Position numbers and translations under genes: made by a program. This document shows, in pieces, positions 23,515 through 34,600 of a stretch of 64,000 nucleotides of DNA (position 1 is the stretch's first letter; each line of letters begins with the position of its first letter). Source of the stretch: Oryzias latipes (lineage: Eukaryota; Chordata; Actinopteri; Beloniformes; Adrianichthyidae); contig NC_019866.2 of assembly GCF_002234675.1 (NCBI RefSeq), forward strand, positions 1,081,083 through 1,145,082, read 5' to 3'. The notes under the pieces were generated by a model. That model did no database searches, was not told where the DNA came from, and worked only from the letters and a program-made list of their open reading frames with translations.

Positions 23515-24954
23515 CAGTGGCGGTTTTTGGTATGGGCGATGTGGGCGGTCGCCCAGGGCGGCACGTCATAGGGGGCGGAATTTGCCGTGCCTGAGGCGTT
23601 ACACATAATGTGCTACATACTGGATTCAAAGAGGAAACTTGGAGCTTTTAATTTGAAATTGCTTCAGCAGCCGACACTTAATGCTTTAATTATGACACAT
23701 CAGACTCTTAAGAATGTCTTCCTCCTATTTGCTCTTCACACTTATGGTGCAAAAAAAAAAAAAGAAAAAAAAAAGAATACCTCAGAGTGAAACAACGTAA
23801 AACAGGCACATGAAAAGGAATTAGGCAGAACAAACATCCGTGCTCAACCCAATTTCGAAAAAAGCAGGCAATGGAGATTAATTCCCACAATTCTTTGCTC
23901 CGACACAGCAGACCCGATGCGCACGTGACCACCGCCCTCTGCTACAAGACGCTTGCGGCCACACCTCTTTGCGGTAGTCTTTGGAACATAAGTCAAAAAA
24001 CTCGAGAGGGGGGTGCAATTCTCCGGTGGCTGGCTGAATCACACTAACAGGTGATTGGGAGTCTTTTTCTATCTGACAATCAACTCTGGGCCGCAGCTGC
24101 GCCTCCCGTCATAGAGACGGAGCCGCGTGTGTCAGAGGGAAGGGGAGGGGGAGGGGAGATGAGCGCAGACCATTTTTTTAGGATTGAGTTTTTTTGGAGG
24201 ATTTCTGCTGTTGGTGTTGCACAAATTTAGGGAAATGCCAAATATTATTGGAGTAATCCCACTGATGAGTTCTATGATTTAGTCTTTAATGTTTTATAAG
24301 ACCTAAACATATTAATCACAATAAGTTTTATTTTTTAGATATAATCCCTCTGTTATGTTTCACAAAGACACACACAGGACGTCACACATTAAGAAATTAT
24401 TGCTAAAAATGAAGCAGGAGTCCAGCTCTAAAAAAAAATGCTCTAAAAAATGATGAAAGAGCAAAAAAATGGAATTATTTGATTTGTAATTTCTTATTAA
24501 TATTTCCAGACTTTCTTTGTTTTGTCCTGCAGCATGTTCACATTTGTATAATTTTGACAGAATATATTTAAATGCAGAACAAAATGTTACAAGTTATTTA
24601 AGGTTTAACTTGAGTTATTCTGGATTAATGTTCCTGTTTTTATTCATATTTATGTTCAAAAAGTTCAGTGTAAAAGGTTTAAAAGTTTAGCTTTAGTGTG
24701 ATCAGTAAATGTTTATCTTCTTCGGCCCAAAACCTTAAGCGTGTTTTTAACTTAGGCCCCTGTGTGACTGAGTTTGACACCCCTGTAATACGAGTCTAGA
24801 AAATTCATGCATTTTTTGAGTAAAATGGCTAAATAGAAGATAGGGAACACAACAGGATGTTGTCAAATTTTGTATGTGTGCGCGCGGGGGGGGGGGGGGG
24901 GGGGGCTGGGGGGGTTACTCGCCCAGGGAGTAAGTTAGTGTAGAACCGCCACTG
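23515..24954. mobile_element. non-autonomous hAT element, copy 1 (1440 bp)
   Basis: Ends are CAGTGGCGGTT and AACCGCCACTG, with AGTGCGGA duplicated on both sides (23507-23514 and 24955-24962), the 8-bp duplication expected of hAT transposases. Subterminal GGTCGCCCAGGG and CTCGCCCAGGG are also inverted. No transposase is encoded. A related copy occurs at 49149-50602. Confidence 0.92.
24886..24905. repeat. poly-G run
   Basis: About 20 consecutive G on the plus strand, preceded by CGCGC, near the right end of hAT copy 1. Confidence 0.9.
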
Positions 24955-25707
24955 AGTGCGGACATATGTGTTCCTCCTCTGGCTTATTTGTATTCCTTTT
25001 TCTACATTCACGTCTGACTAGTGGACCGCCCCCACCCCCACCAACCCCACCAAGAGTAGCTCAAAACCGAATTAGATTAGTTAAAGACCCGCTGGCTGAA
25101 ACCCTCGACGGACATCTGCGCATCTGACGAACGCAAGAAACACGTACGAATGTCGTAAATGACGCGTTCATCGTGAAAGACCCACCTTTCATACGTGGAA
25201 AATGTTTGTGACACGACCTCAACCTGTGTGAAATTTGTGGAGGTCATTTGAACAACAGTTTTTCTTCCTATATTGTACAGAAATGTGAAAGTTGCCAGAT
25301 TTCACATCTCTGGTTGTTCAATCAAGACAGCAAACCCCCAAAGCAGAGAGAAAACTGACATGAAATCCTGAACTTCAGCATGGATGGAAACACAGACACA
25401 ACAGAAAAACACCATGAAATAATCGACCCTTTTTAATGAGGTCGAACTATAAATATTCATAATTGTCTGGTTTCTTCTCCAGAGAAAACAGTTTTTGATC
25501 CAGAAAAGGTTTCAACGCTAACATCTGATCTGTCTTTAGTCTCAAAGACGGACACGACGGTTTGATCACTGATGATCAACTTCAAAGGCCTCCTCCGGTC
25601 AAAGTGGATTTATTTAAATCAGAGATGGATCTGCATGTTTTGTTTCATAATATCATTAAACTTGGTGTTTCATTATTCAATGAGTAAAGTTTTCAAATGT
25701 TAATGTT

Positions 25708-25713
25708 TTTATT
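25708..25713 (-). terminator. possible polyadenylation signal of receptor gene 2
   Basis: AATAAA on the minus strand about 190 bp after the stop codon of the minus-strand receptor gene. Confidence 0.35.
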
Positions 25714-25899
25714 TCTGCTTCTTCTTGATCAGATTCTTGAATTTGTTTTTTCCGTCCCTTCTGGGGCTCAGCAGCTCCATCCAAGCTGCAGACAAACATC
25801 TTTCAGTTGGTTTTCATGAAGTCAGTCTGTCTTCAGCAGGACAGAGAATCAGCTGAAGCTTCAGCTGCTGGAGGACCAGCATCAGGACCAGGTCAGAGG

Positions 25900-28800
25900 T
25901 CATTTCCCTATCCAGATTACAAACAGGACAATCAGAGAAATGATGATGGTTGTCAGATAAATGGCAAAGAACACGACATCGATGAGTTTGGCCAGCTTTC
26001 GGAAGCAGCCGGGCTTCCTTTTGTCTTGTCTTTCACGCAGAACTTCTAGCAGAGTCAGTTGGACTTTGTCCAAGATGAGTTTCAGCAGGTTCTGGTCGTC
26101 AGGTTGGTTCTCCTCTGTTTCATCCGTCTCTTCAGTGGGTTCTGCTGCAAACAGAAAACTCAGTGAAGTTGTGCTGCTGCTGCTGCAGCCGCTAACTTCA
26201 CGTCAAAGATGGCCAGAACAGTCCACTCCAACCTGTGGGACGTTGGGCTTTGGGCTGATTGTCCACTTCAGCTCTCACAGCCCCTTTCGCCTCCTCACGG
26301 AGAGAATCATCCATCTCTATCAGGAAGCTCACCAGCACGGCTTCCAGGACACCGAAGAACACCAGCGTGAAGACGGAAACGCAGTAGATGGCTAAAAGGA
26401 AAGGACGGCGGCCGTCAGCAGAAGCTCAGACGCCCTCAAACTCACCCCGCCGTCACCTACCCAGCATCGGCATGTGTTCTTCAGTGGACGGCAAAATGGT
26501 CTGAAGGTTGAGGAGTAAGACGAAGACGGACAGCAGCACCGTCACTTTGAAGCTCAGCTTGGACTCACTGATGAAGAAGGAAGCCAAATCCAGGAAGAGC
26601 AGGAACATCAGCGGCAAAATCAGGTTGATGATGTAGAGAAAGGGCCTCCTCTTCAGCACCACCTGCAGACACCGAGAGCCCGATGAGGACCGGGTGGCCC
26701 GGACCGCCTCCTGATGCTCTCTTACCGTGTACTGAAGGCTGCTTCCCACCCGCTGAAGTGTGGATGCTGCATCTTCTGTAACCTGCAGCTCCACCAGTGT
26801 CCACTCCCCCTCAGTCGTTTTGATCTTTTTAGATACAATTGTGAAAGCGGTCCCGTTTCCAGTGGTCGCCAGCTTTAGAGATCTGCCTGTTCAGACAGTA
26901 AAGGATCATCGAATGTCTGAGAATTGTGTGTGGAGGGGCCCATCTGATCCAACTTACTGTTGTGGCTCAAGGAGTAAAACTCCAAGCTGCAGCTCTGCTG
27001 ATCAAAGGGGAATCTGAAGAGGTCCAGCTGGCAGGTGTAGGTGAGCTGCTGCCGGGAGGTCCCACTCAGTAATCCACTGGGATCCAGTTTGAGGAAAGGA
27101 TCTTCCTGAACACTCCCAGTGTCAGAAGCACTAAAGAAGACAGACGATGAAAACGTTGTCCTTTGGAGAGAAGACCTGACTGTCTAGACCAACAAACAGC
27201 CGTCAGGAACTGTGAATGCTGATTTCATGATATAGATCTAAACACATCTCTCTTCAACCAATGACTGTAAATGAGACCTGGACGGACTCAACAGGAAGTA
27301 CCTGTTTTCTTCAGAGAAATAAACAGCTGTTACTCAGTCATTATATGGTCAAAATAAACATTCTTGCTCTTAAAACTAATCATTTTTATTTGTTTATGTT
27401 TTTTCTGTGGTTCAAGTTATTCAAGTTATAAACTGACCAATCAGGTACCTCAATAAAAGTAGGCGGAGCCTGTTGGCCCCCACGTCCAACATTTAAACAT
27501 TTGACTTGGTTGAATTACTACTCACTGAAGTCGTCTGGCTCCAACATGGCGCCGCCCGTATTATGAAAACATGGTGCCTGAATTGACTTCATTGGGCGTA
27601 GCTGAAAGTAAAGCCTTCTCTATGGATGGCGTAACACTCCCTCTCTCCAGTTCTCAGATACAGCTAATGGTTGAACCACAACGGTTGAGGCATCTACCTG
27701 CCAAAGTGGAAAAATTTAGAACCACCTCTGGGATCACTAACTTCTGGCTGGCCGGCCCAAAGTTCTTGAAGAGATTTTTTATTCTGAATCTTCTTCAATT
27801 CACATTTTGTCTAAAGGCGTACCCCAAGGCTCTGTGTTGGGATACTTCTGCTTGATACACATTTTGAGGCAGATCCTCCGCTATGCCGATGATGCTCCGC
27901 TATATCTGTCTTCACCATCAGAGGACATTGATCCTCGAGATCTTTGTTGTTTCTTGAAATTGTTGTAATTAAACAGCAGAATCTAAAAAATGTGTGTTTT
28001 TGTTTTTAGTTTTTCCAACTTTGAACTTAAATTCTGCCGTGTGATGGGGGGTCAGCCCGCCAGAGTGAACCCCACCTTTGCCTGAACAGCACTTGAACAG
28101 CAACCCGTGACCCCAAACAGGACCAAGAGGTGATAGATGGACCTAAACTCTCATTTATTGGTTTTCAGTGTGTTTGACTCATTTTCCAATTTTGGAAATA
28201 GTTTTTGAAATGAAAAATGTTTGAATTTTTGAATAAAAGCACTCACTCCTCTTTGATGGCGATATCTGGGATCCAGACCATCGACCTTGGAATATTCAAA
28301 ATGTCAATTCCACAGAACTCAGAGGGATTCCAGCTCAGTAATTCGTTTCTCCAACTCTGCAAAAAGAGCAGTTTTCCTTTTTTCAGCCACAGGGATTCCG
28401 GCCAAAGCGAAGGAACAACGTGAGCCCAGCGGCCAGCAGCCTTACCATTCGGATCAGGACTTGAAGTGCGACCGTTTGGGACTTCTCATCCTGCAGAGTC
28501 AGCAGCAGGGAGGTAAACAGGTTTTCTTTACATTTCACAAACGCAAACATGCATGTTCTTAAACAAATGCGTAATGTTGGTCACATTCTTCTCTCTCAGA
28601 AATGATGTTTGATTCACATAAACTCTTCCTTTTCTTGTACATCATACTTTTCTTTCCTGTTTCATTTAAGGGTCATCCCAGAAACCTAAACCCATCCATG
28701 CTTTACAAAGCAGAACCAAACTATTGTACAATAAATGGACCTTTTTGTTTCCACAAAAGTGTCAGCAGTCCTTTAAAATGCTTACCACCCCTAAAATCCC

Positions 28801-29118
28801 GAACAGCACCATGTCCAGCTGGACGAGGGTGGTGGTGTTCCAGCTTTTTACAGGTCGAGTGACCTGCAGAGCTTCGTTTGAGGAGGTCAGGTTCAAGTGG
28901 CTCATCAGATTGAAGTACGAGCATTCTGAAGTCTGGCTGCCGGAAATGCCTACGGGGAAAAATTCAATGTCGGTGAACCATCCTGGTCCTTATGCTGGTC
29001 TGCAGCGTGAAGAGTCTGAGAGGTGGACCAAAGGAGAAGGCAGATCAGAGGAAACAGAAACGTTTGATGACTACCTACCAATGACAGAGAGGAGAGCAAG
29101 AGTCTGCAGAGCGGCCAT
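25900..29118 (-). CDS. 5-HT3/ZACN-like Cys-loop receptor, gene 2
   Basis: This is a paralogue of the receptor at 18080-21752, facing it tail to tail. Exons on the minus strand: 29079-29118, 28786-28949, 28446-28490, 28247-28356, 26958-27130, 26726-26886, 26461-26662, 26233-26391, 25900-26144 (1299 nt, 432 aa, in phase). The four middle exons have exactly the lengths of gene 1 (45, 110, 173, 161). Order: signal peptide MAALQTLALLSVIG; ligand domain with WNPSEFCG and Cys-loop CQLDLFRFPFDQQSC; M1 FLYIINLILPLMFLLFLDLA; M2 FKVTVLLSVFVLLLNLQTIL; M3; a Glu-rich loop; M4 FFAIYLTTIIISLIVLFVIW. The SGE before M2 is missing and the loop D Trp is replaced, so it may be an auxiliary or altered subunit. 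Its ligand cannot be predicted. Confidence 0.88.
27490..27610 (-). repeat. dispersed repeat, family D, in receptor gene 2
   Basis: GTCGTCTGGCTCCAACATGG and its flanks match the reverse complement of 55735-55860 (CATGCTGGAGCCAGACGAC). It lies in the intron between the 110-nt and 173-nt exons. Confidence 0.6.
27640..27960 (+). mobile_element. L2-like LINE remnant in receptor gene 2 intron
   Basis: A broken frame reads GVPQGSVLG and then LRYADDAPLYLSSPSED, the reverse-transcriptase active-site region, with an internal deletion between the two motifs. It is antisense to the host gene. Confidence 0.75.
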
Positions 29119-30595
29119 GGCGGTTTGCCGTCAGCTCGCTGTAGGTAAAGCTTTTTAAACACAGGAGCTCTTTACACAGAAGCACAGAGATGTACAGCAG
29201 AAATTGATGGATATCTTTAATTGTGATGTCAAAGTCTAAAGCAGCGTCTTTGTCCTCGTGTTTAACAATTAGTACAACAAGTAATCAGCTGCAGGATTCT
29301 ATTGTTGACGTGCAGCTGCAGCAGAAAGTCAACATGTCAGAGTAAATGAATAGAGGGGGAAGGTCTGAAACAAAGGACCCCCCCTGGAAATGTACACAAG
29401 CATCGGTAATCTAAATCGGGTAGAGGAGCATGTGAGACACGATCAACTAACTAAGCAGTCGGGATTCAGAACGTGAATAATCAGCCGAAAGGAGCAGCTT
29501 TCAGTGTTTCAATGTTTTGTTCCACTTGAGCAGAGGTTCTTGATCTGCAGAAAGCCCTGACCTCCTCCCCCAAGGGCAGAAAAAGGTCACTTCTGCTCTG
29601 AAATGAGTCATTTCCTAATTTCAATTTTTATTTAGACCACTAGTTGGATTTTCAATATATATGGCATTGTTTAAAAGTTATTTTATACAGAGAATTTTAA
29701 AATAAAATTTTGTTTGGAATTCAAATTGGACTATGTCAAACAGTAAAAACAAAATGAAAAACCTAAAGAAAAACAAAAAATAATATATCTAACCACATCA
29801 AACTCTGGATAGTTAGTCATTAAATTATTGAAAAATAAAATAAAGGTAAAAGAAGATAAAGAAATACACACGTATGCTGTACCAGAGGTCTGCAACCTGA
29901 AGCTCCAGAGCCATGTGGCTCTTTTATCCCTCTATTGTGGCTCTTCAGCTTTGAAGAAAAAGCCATAGATGTAAGCAAATATTGATTTTGTGGTTTAGAG
30001 GCCGTTTTCGATATCTACATTTTCAACATGCCAGAATAATAAGCAAAATGACGGTTAAATGTTGAATCAACTGTCAGGATTTTATTACCAGAACAAGTTT
30101 AAAGCACATATTCTGATCTTCTGCTTCACAGAACTGTTGAGTTTCTATTCAGAAGCAAACTTCTTAAAGCATGAAAACGCATTTAAATGTATAGATTACA
30201 AAATTGTTTTCTACACCAATGTTTTACTGTTTATATTCAATAGAAAAAAGAAAAATGCTGGAGGTGTTCTAAAATCATTATAGAAAATATCACAGTAGAC
30301 TTGGCTTTCTTGGATTTTGAGTTTGAATAATTCTGCTGCATTAATTGAAACAGGGTATGGTTTTTATTTGAAAAGAACTCCTATATCCTGTCAAAATAAT
30401 ACAAGATAATGTCGTTATATAGAGAGAAATGTGACTCTGTTAAAATTCAGCTGTTGTTAATATTTTAAAGCTACATGTAAAGGTCTGCGCAGCTTTCCAA
30501 CAACTGAAAACAAATAAAAATACTTATTTTAATTTGAAGGCAAACCGGAAACGAGAGTGGAAACGGGGAGGAAGTCACGTGGAGCAGGTCAGCTG
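29119..30595. other. AT-rich intergenic region, no gene seen
   Basis: This separates receptor gene 2 from tmem104, which are divergently transcribed. I see no exon or RNA gene. Text near 29890-29960 (CTGCAACCTGAAGCTCCAGA and after) resembles a common fish repeat. Confidence 0.5.
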
Positions 30596-30599
30596 ATTT

Positions 30600-30791
30600 C
30601 CTGGACTCAGCAGTGGCAGAGCCAGACGCGCTAGCTCTCAAACATGCTAGTCTCTCCGTCCCTCCGTGCTTTCCCGCTCCTCTAACTTCCCCACAGCGCT
30701 GCAAACCCGCGCTGGCTGCCCGCCGCGGAGCGTTTCTCCTCCGGTAGTCGCTCGGCGTGACCCGGAAGCTACTTCAGCGGAGGAGAAGAAG
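30600..30791 (+). promoter_or_regulatory. likely tmem104 promoter and non-coding first exon
   Basis: A GC-rich block contains CCCGGAAGC (30761), an ETS-like site, and ends at a good donor (GAAGAAG then gtgagc, GT at 30792). The matching acceptor is tccctccag ending at 31677, giving a 5'UTR of which 31678-31699 precedes the ATG. Confidence 0.5.
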
Positions 30792-31699
30792 GTGAGCCGT
30801 GTTTACGTTGGAGTTCACCGCGGGTCGAGCGCGCGTGCTCTGCTGCTCGCGCGTCTCCGTTCCCCAGAAAAGAACCCTTCAGTTCGCTGTTGTTGTCAGA
30901 GGAACGGAAAAAAAAAACCAATGATTTTTAGCCAGAAATCTGCAGGGATTCAGGGAGAAAAGCGCTGAAATGTCACAGGAAATGACAAACTTGACCCAAA
31001 AAGTCAGTAATTATGGGACTTTCCTCTTCTTTCACCGTTTAATCTTTTAGGTTTTGAACAGGTTTGTGTTTAAGTGTGGTTACATGCGAAGGTGTCTGGA
31101 GTTGAAGGGTCTTTTTGACCCGCCGGGTCCTTTCTGTTGGAAGTTTCTGCATGAAGAAAAAAGTGAAATGCTCTGCAGAAAGTCTCAGATGGTCACGATC
31201 CTTAACTTACACCCCCAGGATGACCTTCACCACCGAAATTCATCCTTCAAAGTTCACTGGTTTGGGTATAAAAAGCCTTTTTCACAGAGATGATAAACAC
31301 TTTCAGTAATAAACACTTTATTTAACAGTAACATTAATATAAATTCATATTTCAGGTCTTAAAAAATAAGTTAAGGGGAATGTTGCGTCTTATGTCAGGG
31401 ATTTAATTTGATTTTTAACTGAATTTTAGTTTTTCTACCAGCATCAACTTTCCTATTTTATACTTTTACTTTCGGTGAACGTTTCCATGGCAACAGAGGA
31501 AGGTCAGCAGTCACCTGACTGGCTTCCATCAGCTTCAGCATCCAAAACTAGACCGTTTTCCTCAGCAGAGACGGGAAGGCCTGTTAAAAATAACCTTCTC
31601 TCACACGGCAGGAACATCATGATGTGTATGAACAAAGCTCGGATGGATGCTTCAGTTTGTTTGTCTTTTCCCTCCAGCTGAGGATCCCCAACGCCAAAC

Positions 31700-34600
31700 A
31701 TGGCCGGCGGCATCACGGACAGAGGAGAGCCGTACTCTCCGTTTGTGAGTATCTTCCTCTCCTGTGGTCACTTTTTCATCACGTCTGCTCCACATTCTTC
31801 CATCCGCACACATGCTGTTGTCTCTCAATCACAGACGTTTGTTGTTTGCGTGCTTTCAAAGTCCGAAAGGCCGTGAAGTTCACTGAGTCTGCAGCTCTGC
31901 TGTGTTGTTCGCCGCATTGAGCGATCAGATCATCAGATCTGTCAATGGTTGACCGAAAGCCAGTTTCAGGAGGAAGTGCGACACATCCTCTTTTCACCTT
32001 CTGCACTCGTCAGCTTTCCCGCGTCGCCCGTCAGACTGCGCTTACCTCAGCAAGCGCCGGACTCGCGCTCAGCCCCGCCGGTCACACGGTCCTCTCAGGA
32101 AGCCAAAGCTTTGAATCATTTATGCGGCGGGCTGAAGATACGCCCTCCTGCAGAATCACGTTTGCTTGGAGGTGATTCTTCCTCCTGCCAGCTCCTGTTA
32201 GAGGAGCTGAAGGAAAGGCGATACGGTGAAGAACCACGGCTAAATAATTGAAGTGGAGGCAGCTTAAAGTCCTCCCCCTTCTTCCCATCTGCTCCCTGTA
32301 ATCTCACCGTCACCGTCTTTCTGCAGCTCACCTTCATTCCTCTCCTTTCCAGAGCAAACTTCCAGCTCTGCTCCATTCCTTTTTCTATAGAACACAATGT
32401 CATCTGCAAACATGGGGATCTACAGAGATTCCTGTCTAAGCTCATCTGTCAGTCTATCCGTCACCTGCTCTTTCAAATGTCCTCATAGTTTAGCTTCCTC
32501 TACCTCATTGTGACTCATCTTTGTTTCTCTGTCGTTTGTCCAACTCTGCATGTCTCCCTTTAAAAAATAATGGAACCAGAACTCTTCTCCTCCATTCCTC
32601 CTCATCTCTGCTGCCACCTCTCCTAATCTCTTCCCCATAAATATGTCATCAGGACCAAAGTTATTCATGATTCTGTTGATCAGTTATTCCGGTAAACCAG
32701 CTCCATACCACCATACTATCACCGCCATGTCTGACTGTTCCAGAAAGTTCCTCCTCGGTCTTAACAGAATGTTTGTGTAAAACATGTTGGGATGATCCAG
32801 ATGTTTCTGACCAATAGTTTTCTCCTGTCCACCGCTGGTTGTGTTGTTGTTGTTGTTGTTGCTGTTGCGCCCGTATGCTGCTGGCTTTTTGTGTGCCGTT
32901 GACGTGTGCGCCGATGTTCAGAGTCGCGTTGCTTCCTCTGCAGGTGGGGCTGGTGTACATGTTCAACCTGATCGTGGGCACCGGCGCTCTGACGATGCCC
33001 AAAGCCTTCGCCACGGCTGGCTGGGCGGTCAGTTTGGCGCTCATCTGCTTCCTGGCCTTCATGAGGTGAGTCTTCATCCTGTCCCAACAGGAAGCTTTTG
33101 GTCTTCGTCTTTGGCCGCCGTTGGCCGAGTGTTGCTCTTCACGTCATGATCGAGTCTGAACCCGTCTGCCCCCCCCCCATGCAGTTACATGACCACCACG
33201 TTTGTGATCGAGGCGATGGCGGCGGCGAACGCTCAGCTACGCTGGAAGAGGAGGGAGCAGGAAGAGGTGAGGCCGTGGGGGGGGCGGTTTGGACGGAAAC
33301 GCATTAAACCCAAAGGTTTAATGCTGGACGCTCATAAAAGCTGCTCTTTGAAAGCTCGTTTACTCTAAATTGATATAATTTTACACCAAAACTGAGAAAT
33401 CTGTTATTAGAACAGTTTGATTCCACAAATATGGATTTTGTTTTCCAATTATTCCAGTTTTATCAAGCTGATGTATTAAGTTGTTTATTTTTAGTCTTTA
33501 AAATCCATCGATTTTTGTAAATTGCAGCCGTTTGACCGGTTTATAAAAAATGTTGTTTTGGCGTCACTTTTATTTACGTCTCTGGGAGTCAAACCCGATT
33601 TCCGCCTCACTGACGTTTATGCACCTTTTCCATCGTTGGACGTCAGAAAAAATCACCTGAGTGAGAAGCTTTCTGGTTCTGAATTCTCATTTTTATTGGA
33701 GGTTTTTGGTGATTATAGATGCTTCTCGTTCCTCCAACATGGACGCAGCCCCTCCCTCGCTGCAAAGGTCGGTGGGGTTAACGCCCCCGGCTCCCTCTGG
33801 AGGAGTTCTGCTCCTGTTGATGAAATCGTGATTTAATACCCCCCCCCCCTTCAGAGTCCCTCCTGATAATGGAAAACAAAGGGGGGAGTGAAACGGGAGG
33901 GATTTGCTGCCTTTTATGTCTCCCTGCTTGAGTCTACATTGAGGGGTTGAGGGGGGGGGTTCCTCAGACCTCCAGGTAACCAGCATTTTAAGAATCACCT
34001 GGTCTTTGAATCTTTTCAAAATAAGAGCGTGTTTAGCCTCTGATCTCAGTGAGGAAGCATGAAGAGGAGTCTGGGTTTTTAGCCATTTCTTCCAGCTTCA
34101 GTGTCAGAAACAGGAGGAACACGGATCGTCTCCAGCCGTTAACGGAGCTTCATGCTGCTTTCCTGGAGCTTCGGCTTTTAGTCACAAACCTTTATCACGC
34201 TCAACATCTTCATCCAGAGTCTTCATCGGTGTGAGAAGGGTCGTTTCTGTGACTGATGGCAGCGTCTCTGACGTCACGGATCGACCCGTCGATGGTTTGG
34301 ATCAGAAAAGTACGGTGGCCCTGAAGTGCAAATCGACAAATCAGTCCATGCAAAAAACAAAACAAAAAACATTAAACTTTCACAACGACAATCAAAAAAG
34401 CAAAAGAAAACAAAAACATGACATTTTCAAAATCTAATCAAAATTCCAGAAACCAAAACGTCATTAAAAAAAAGTGAAGTTTTCGTAAAATAAAAGTAAT
34501 TTCCATAAACCAGAATGTTAAAAAGTAAAAACACAATAAGAAGCCGGAAAAGGTTCATATTATGGGATGTCACTGATTGGGTGACGATGAGAAGATATTT

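Larger units (their letters stand above)
23180..25170. mobile_element. family C element with ~100-bp inverted arms, split by a hAT
   Basis: The left arm (23185-23290) and the reverse complement of the right arm (25060-25165) align: both contain GTGTTTCTTGC, GCGCAGATGTCCGT and CGGGTCTTT in order. A third copy of the arm lies at 59130-59240. A hAT element with its own 8-bp duplication interrupts the interior. Confidence 0.7.
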
